Source: Brevibacillus brevis
GTDB lineage: Bacteria; Bacillota; Bacilli; Brevibacillales; Brevibacillaceae
DNA length: 64,000 nucleotides
NCBI RefSeq assembly: GCF_001039275.2
Contig: NZ_CP030117.1
Span: forward strand, 4,030,001 to 4,094,000
Direction of reading: 5' to 3'
The position numbers were made by a program, and so were the translations under genes. The first letter of the stretch is position 1. Each line of letters starts with the position of its first letter. Shown in pieces: positions 59,409 to 64,000 of the stretch. The notes under the pieces are model-generated. The model was not told the DNA's origin and searched no databases. It saw only the letters and a program-made list of their open reading frames with translations.

Positions 59409-61667
59409 TTATGGCTCGAAAGTAAGTTCGCCCGATTCTACACTTTTCAAGATAAGCTTTGCTTGAAATGGTGTCCCGTCCTGACGTTCAAGCTTCATTT
59501 TACCCGTTTTGCCTTTTTCAATGAGTGCTTTAATCTGTGTATCCGTCAGCATACGTCCATAATTCTCTTTCCATATGACGAATTTACAGCCCACGTTGTA
59601 ATTCGAACAACCGTAGCCTTTGCGTCCCATGAAAATGGAGCCTCCGCAACCCGGTCGTGGACATTTGGTGATGATACTCGAAGTTGTACTCGCGGTCTTT
59701 GCTACCGTTCGAGTTGAAGTCTTTGTTGTGGCATTCCTGCCACCTGATCTGCCTGTACTTCGCTCGCCAGCTCGTCCTTTTGTTTTCAAAGCTCCTTTCC
59801 GAGTCGTACCCTCACTCTCAAACAAGGTCTTCTCAGCACGAGATTGTACGCGAACCTTTTCGACGATCATCGTAGCGAATTTCTTCACATTCTCCATAAA
59901 TTGCCCGTCGGAGGCGGTCCCACGGGAGATCTCATTCAAGCGTCGCTCCCAATGCCCCGTCATTTCAGGAGAGGTTAATAGTTCGATACCTGCTCCCCTA
60001 ATCAATTCGATAACGGTACGCCCTTTTAGGGTAAGTTGAACCCTTTTCCCCTGCATCTCAACGTATCCGACCTTTTTCAGTCGTTCGATAGTAGCGGCAC
60101 GAGTTGCCGGGGTTCCCAGACCCGATTCTTTCATCGCATCACGCAGTTCCTCGTCCTCGATTTGCTTGCCTGCGCTTTCCATGGCCTTTAGAAGCGTTCC
60201 TTCCGTAAAATGCTTGGGCGGCTGTGTTTCTTTCTCTTTTACCATCGCATCCGAGCATACTACGCTGGCATCAGGCTGAATGATAAAAGGCTCGTTCACT
60301 TCAATCTCTTCTTTATCCTCTTCTTCTTTGGCCGCACCTTTCCCATTCTTGGGCTTTTCCTTTTGCTGATCGGCATAAATAATCTTCCAGCCGAGACTTT
60401 TCCGTTCTTTCACCGACGTTTTAAACCTTTCATTTTCTACATCGGTTATGACCGTATGCATCTTATATTCAGCTGGCGGATAAAACTGTGACAGAAAGCG
60501 GCGAACGATCAAATCGTATAATTTCTGCTCATCTGGCGTAAGCCCTGAAGCCTTACGATTTGTCGGCAGGATAGCATGGTGGTCGTCTACTTTTGCTGGA
60601 TTACATATAAATTTGTTGCCTTTATGAACCAAACTACGGTTTGCACCCTTTACCAGGTCGTCATATCCAGTGCCTTGCAAGGACGACAGGGTGTTGTGCA
60701 TTTCGGGAATATTTTGCTCTGTCACATAGTTGGAATTCGTCCGCGGATAAGAAATCACCTTGTGTTTTTCATAGAGTGCCTGTGCTACATCCAAGGTTTT
60801 CTTGGCGGAAAAGCCGTATTTGCCATTGGCCTCACGTTGCAGCAATGTCAGGTCATACAACTTGAAAGGATACTCCTTCGTATCCTTTACTTCATAGGAT
60901 GCGATCCGCCCTTGTTTTCCTTTCACTTTTCGAGCCAACATTTCTGCTTTGGATGGATCGGTTAAGCGATCCCCTTGCCAAAGACCTTTGTACGTCCTCT
61001 CCCCCTGTGAAAAATGCCCTTCCACTTGATAAAACGTAACCGATGAGAAAGCCTCTATTTGTTTCTGTCGATCATAAATGAGAGCAAGGACGGGTGTCTG
61101 TACTCTTCCTACAGAAAGGAGCACGTTATGTTTGGTTGTAAATGCACGTGAGCCATTCATCCCGATTAGCCAATCAGCTTCACTACGCGCTTTTGCTGCT
61201 CTTGTTAAGTTTTCATAGGCTGCGGCATCCTTCATCTCCGCAAATCCTTTCCTGATCGTTTCAGGTGTCAAGTCTGAGATCCACAGTCTTTTAACGGGGT
61301 GGCTCAATTTTAGATGTCGCTGAATGAGCGAAAAGATGTGTTGACCTTCCCGCCCGGCATCGCATGCATTAATCAGCAGATTACTTCGTTTGGCCAACTG
61401 CCCGATCATTTTTAGCTGATCGAATGTTTTCCGATTGGGCACCAGCTTAAATGGATCGGGAATGATAGGAAGATCATTGATGTTCCACTTTTTATATTTT
61501 TGGTCGTACGCCTCCGGTTCCGCCAGTTCAATTAAGTGCCCGATTGCCCACGTAATGATGTATTTTTCACCTTCTAAATAGGTGCGGTGATTTTTCGCTT
61601 TAGGATCTATTGCGGCGGCAATATTTCGTCCCATGTCAGGCTTTTCCGCAATAATGAGTGTCTTCAC
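59409..61667 (-). CDS. topB: DNA topoisomerase III (type IA)
   Basis: Cuts and reseals one DNA strand to resolve recombination or replication intermediates. The Toprim motifs are TLIIAEKPDMGRNIA (3-17) and NACDAGREGQ (about 99-108). The active-site Tyr is Y307 in VISYPRTNSNYV. After the core (to about 570) comes a Lys/Thr/Ser-rich linker and a C-terminal zinc-finger-like segment CPRPGCGGSIF...CSNYNVGC (about 675-705). It starts at GTG 61665-61667, 10 bases after AAAGGAG. It has 752 residues, within the usual range, and appears monocistronic. Confidence 0.95.
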   Translation of the reverse strand: MKTLIIAEKPDMGRNIAAAIDPKAKNHRTYLEGEKYIITWAIGHLIELAEPEAYDQKYKKWNINDLPIIPDPFKLVPNRKTFDQLKMIGQLAKRSNLLINACDAGREGQHIFSLIQRHLKLSHPVKRLWISDLTPETIRKGFAEMKDAAAYENLTRAAKARSEADWLIGMNGSRAFTTKHNVLLSVGRVQTPVLALIYDRQKQIEAFSSVTFYQVEGHFSQGERTYKGLWQGDRLTDPSKAEMLARKVKGKQGRIASYEVKDTKEYPFKLYDLTLLQREANGKYGFSAKKTLDVAQALYEKHKVISYPRTNSNYVTEQNIPEMHNTLSSLQGTGYDDLVKGANRSLVHKGNKFICNPAKVDDHHAILPTNRKASGLTPDEQKLYDLIVRRFLSQFYPPAEYKMHTVITDVENERFKTSVKERKSLGWKIIYADQQKEKPKNGKGAAKEEEDKEEIEVNEPFIIQPDASVVCSDAMVKEKETQPPKHFTEGTLLKAMESAGKQIEDEELRDAMKESGLGTPATRAATIERLKKVGYVEMQGKRVQLTLKGRTVIELIRGAGIELLTSPEMTGHWERRLNEISRGTASDGQFMENVKKFATMIVEKVRVQSRAEKTLFESEGTTRKGALKTKGRAGERSTGRSGGRNATTKTSTRTVAKTASTTSSIITKCPRPGCGGSIFMGRKGYGCSNYNVGCKFVIWKENYGRMLTDTQIKALIEKGKTGKMKLERQDGTPFQAKLILKSVESGELTFEP

Positions 61668-61857
61668 CTGTTTATCGCTCCTTTAAAAAAACTCTCAAAG
61701 CAAATGTATCGAATACATGCTTCTTTGAAAACCCTATCAAAATATTAATTAGTACTCGACCATATATTTTTTATCTGTGAAAATATAATTATATCCTATA
61801 AAAATAAAGACTGACTGCAAGTAATAGCTTGTACTAGAAACGGCAGGCGTTGCATGA

Positions 61858-63186
61858 TCAATACGGGAGACGAATAATAAACCGACTTCCTTGATTCAGA
61901 TTACTTTGTACTTCAAGGATTCCATTGTGAGAAAGTACATATTGTTTTGCAATGGCAAGACCTAACCCTGTCCCACCGCTGACCCTTGAACGCGCTTCAT
62001 CGACGCGGTAAAAACGGTCAAACAAGTGTGGCAGGTGCTCAGGGGAAATACCGATACCGGTATCCTGAACAATGACTGTCAAATATTGATCATTCTCATT
62101 AAAAAGCCGGAGATAGATGGCTCCTGGGCTCGGCGTAAATCGGATTGCATTGGTAAGCAAATTCACCAAAACCTGTTTGATTCGATTGGCATCCGCGGAT
62201 ATGGTTGTCTGATTGGTCAATACATCTAGTTGAATAGAAATACCTTTTTCTTCCGCGATTTGCTCCATAGCTGCGAGGAGTTTTTTTGCTAGGTCTGCCA
62301 TATTAGTAGGCTCTTTTTTTAATGGCAATTCTCCTGCTTCTGCTAATGACAATGTTCGCAGATCTTCTACTAATTGGTTTAGCCGAATGAGCTCGTCCTG
62401 TAGCGGCAACAATGTCTCGGGCGGTATCATTTTCCCCTGCTGTTGCAGTGAATCCAGCTTCCCTCCAATAATGGTAAGGGGAGTCCTAAGTTCATGTGCG
62501 ACGTCCGCGGTTAGATTTTGACGTGCCTTTTCAGCTTGCTCTAGTTTTGTTGACATCACATTGATTGCATTCGCAATTTTGCCGTATTCATCGTGCGTGT
62601 TTACATTGGTTTGAACGCCAAATTCTCCTTTTCCTAACTGCTCAATCACGGGAAGTAGCGCTCGCAGCGGAGAGGCCAACCAGCGTGATAATTGGTAGGT
62701 GATAATAAGAGAGATGAGTATGAGCAACGCACCGCTAACAAGTAAGATGATCACGACGGATATTGGTATGCCAATCATGATTTTATTTAAGTTTGCAACT
62801 TCTGGATCATAATAAAAAAATTGACCGACGATTTGCTCATTGATCATGATTTCTTTATGAATACCCAGGTGAGTTATTAACGTTTCAGGTGAGTCTCCCA
62901 GATAACAAATGACGTTTTGATTACTGTCCATGACAATGATGCTCGGATTTTCCTGGTGAATATCTTGTAAAAGATTGAACTGTTGAAGCTTATCCCATGA
63001 ATACTTGTTGTCTAGATAATAGTTCGATAATTTGTTTGTAAGTAATCCAACTTCTTTTCCCCTTGTTTCATTTATGCCCGCGTCAATCGCGTTCTTCACA
63101 ATAAGATGAGTAAGGGTAATAAATATGATGCTAATCCCCACGACCGTAGAAGTCATTGTCAGGAAAATTTTCCAGTGAAACTTCAT
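61858..63186 (-). CDS. Sensor histidine kinase (HAMP, HisKA, HATPase)
   Basis: A 442-residue membrane kinase. Two membrane helices (about 6-30 and 137-165) frame an extracytoplasmic sensor of about 105 residues. HAMP follows (about 166-220). The phosphorylated His is H231 in DVAHELRTPL. The N box (DANRIKQVLVNLLTNAI), G1 (VQDTGIGIS) and G2 (GGTGLGLAI) complete the ATPase. The start ATG overlaps the TGA of the regulator gene (ATGA), so the two are coupled. The signal is unknown. Confidence 0.95.
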   Translation of the reverse strand: MKFHWKIFLTMTSTVVGISIIFITLTHLIVKNAIDAGINETRGKEVGLLTNKLSNYYLDNKYSWDKLQQFNLLQDIHQENPSIIVMDSNQNVICYLGDSPETLITHLGIHKEIMINEQIVGQFFYYDPEVANLNKIMIGIPISVVIILLVSGALLILISLIITYQLSRWLASPLRALLPVIEQLGKGEFGVQTNVNTHDEYGKIANAINVMSTKLEQAEKARQNLTADVAHELRTPLTIIGGKLDSLQQQGKMIPPETLLPLQDELIRLNQLVEDLRTLSLAEAGELPLKKEPTNMADLAKKLLAAMEQIAEEKGISIQLDVLTNQTTISADANRIKQVLVNLLTNAIRFTPSPGAIYLRLFNENDQYLTVIVQDTGIGISPEHLPHLFDRFYRVDEARSRVSGGTGLGLAIAKQYVLSHNGILEVQSNLNQGSRFIIRLPY

Positions 63187-63869
63187 GGCTGGTCCCCAAA
63201 TCGATATCCGAATCCGTATACGGTTTGAATGTATCTTGGATTCGAAATATCGTCCTCTATTTTTTTTCGCAATCGGCTAATATGGGCATCCACTGTTCGC
63301 TCCTCGTTAAATAGATCGTCTTCCAATGCAGCCTTTAAAAGCTGAAGACGGCTGTAGACAATACCAGGCTTGTCGGCCAGCGTCAATAAGAGCTTGAATT
63401 CCGTAGGCGTCAAACTGATTTCAACTCCACGCTTCCAAACCTGATACTGCGAACGGGAAATGGTTAGGTCGCCTCTTACCAAATGTTCCTCGAACGAGGG
63501 GCTGCCATCTATCCTGCGCATCACCGAACGAATGCGCGCCAATAATTCTCGCAATGAAAAGGGTTTTGTCAGGTAATCATCGGCACCGACCTCGAGGCCG
63601 ACTACCTTATCCATCTCGTCTGCCTTTGCGGTCACCATAATAATGCCGACCCGGCTCTTCTTCCTCAGTTCACGACAGACATCCAGCCCGCTCATACCGG
63701 GCATCATCCAATCAAGCACGACCACAACCGGATTTGTTTCTTTCGCTTTAGCCAATGCCTCCGTTCCTGTTCGAGCCGTAACAACCTTGAATCCTTCACT
63801 CTGGAGAAATGAACGCATAAACTCAAGGACCTTTTCCTCATCATCCACCAGTAGAATGGTTTGGTCCAT
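63183..63869 (-). CDS. OmpR/PhoB-family response regulator
   Basis: A 228-residue regulator. The receiver domain has the acidic pocket DDEE (9-12), the phosphoacceptor D53 in VVLDWMMPG and K102 in LTKPFS. The winged-helix domain occupies about 130-228 (LTPTEFKLLLTLADKPGIVY, then RTVDAHISRLRKKIED). ATG 63867-63869 is used; a TTG directly before it is in frame. Two TTATGACG direct repeats upstream may be its own binding sites. Pairing with the downstream kinase is certain from the 4-base overlap. Confidence 0.95.
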   Translation of the reverse strand: MDQTILLVDDEEKVLEFMRSFLQSEGFKVVTARTGTEALAKAKETNPVVVVLDWMMPGMSGLDVCRELRKKSRVGIIMVTAKADEMDKVVGLEVGADDYLTKPFSLRELLARIRSVMRRIDGSPSFEEHLVRGDLTISRSQYQVWKRGVEISLTPTEFKLLLTLADKPGIVYSRLQLLKAALEDDLFNEERTVDAHISRLRKKIEDDISNPRYIQTVYGFGYRFGDQP

Positions 63870-63927
63870 CAATCTCCCTGCCTTTCCAAAGCCTCTCTTT
63901 CGTTAGTATATCCTATAGAATATAACG

Positions 63928-63966
63928 CGTCATAAATGTCATGAAAGCCGCAACGGATCGTCATAA
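63928..63966. promoter_or_regulatory. Direct repeats, candidate response-regulator site
   Basis: CGTCATAA occurs at 63928-63935 and 63959-63966, 31 bp apart (about three helical turns). A related GTCATGAA lies between them (63938-63945). The -10-like TATATT lies just to the left on the gene-proximal side. Confidence 0.45.
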
Positions 63967-64000
63967 GTTCACAACATTTTTTTGTTACGGTTAACGGGAG

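Overview
The window reads as chromosomal DNA of a spore-forming, low-to-mid GC Gram-positive of the class Bacilli. It most resembles the Brevibacillus/Paenibacillaceae group. Reasons are the Bacillus-type neighbourhood gmk-remA-yicC beside rqcH, a PyrR-attenuated pyr operon next to lspA/rluD, SAM-I riboswitches, strong AGGAGG ribosome binding sites, and many GTG/TTG starts. The genus call is from overall resemblance only; no search was run. No rRNA, tRNA, CRISPR array or transposase gene was seen. There is no prophage, although phage-tail-collar-like genes are present.

Layout. 1-1302 (minus): 5' end of gmk, remA and a YicC-type endoribonuclease. 1482-4078 (plus): rqcH, a DUF2512 membrane protein and a Gln/Gly-rich protein. 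4.5-9.8 kb: small accessory genes (Gmad2 secreted protein, enoyl-CoA hydratase plus CoA-transferase, DUF4870, a Cys/Gly-rich protein, a YjzC-type protein, a sigma-region-1.1-like acidic protein, DUF309, a degenerate Tpt1/KptA-like protein). 9.8-16.5 kb: CPBP protease, MFS transporter, CcdC-like protein, Nudix hydrolase, a scarred MerR/transporter locus, a VOC protein and a CapA-like protein. 16.5-25 kb (minus): hom behind two tandem SAM-I riboswitches, a small CxxC protein, ogt, DinB, two cyclase-family hydrolases (one kynB-like) around zwf and a Gfo/Idh oxidoreductase, then an AAA+ ATPase. 25-28.8 kb: three tandem tail-collar proteins with a GNAT acetyltransferase, and an ArsR/saccharopine-dehydrogenase-like pair sharing an operator. 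28.8-39.2 kb (minus): pyrR-pyrP-pyrB-pyrC-carA-carB-pyrF-pyrE with three PyrR attenuators and no pyrK/pyrD. 39.3-43.3 kb (minus): a beta-propeller gene split by one in-frame TGA, a VOC protein, rluD-type synthase, lspA and a YrzF-like kinase. 43.3-44.1 kb: a gene-free stretch with two strongly structured elements. 44.1-53.5 kb (minus): a five-gene alpha-glucan cluster. 53.8-56.7 kb (plus): a secreted M9 collagenase. 56.8-59.3 kb (minus): a PspA/DUF350/DUF4178/DUF4247 envelope-stress set. 59.4-64 kb (minus): topB and a two-component system.

How they work together. The pyr operon makes UMP from bicarbonate, glutamine and aspartate and is tuned by PyrR-UMP at three leader terminators. The dihydroorotate dehydrogenase step must be encoded elsewhere. 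The 44-53 kb cluster combines an active phosphohexomutase, a nucleotidyltransferase fused to a decayed mutase, a GH57-GT4 fusion and a GH15 hydrolase, so one transcript could make, branch and trim an alpha-glucan. hom is controlled by SAM through two successive aptamer/terminator units.

The most interesting unexplained items are the glucan cluster with its decayed mutase domain, the 200-nt rod-like 6S-type RNA candidate with the neighbouring 198-bp inverted-repeat element, the collar-trio/GNAT cassette, the TGA-split propeller gene, and the MerR locus whose operator is intact while its regulator is broken.
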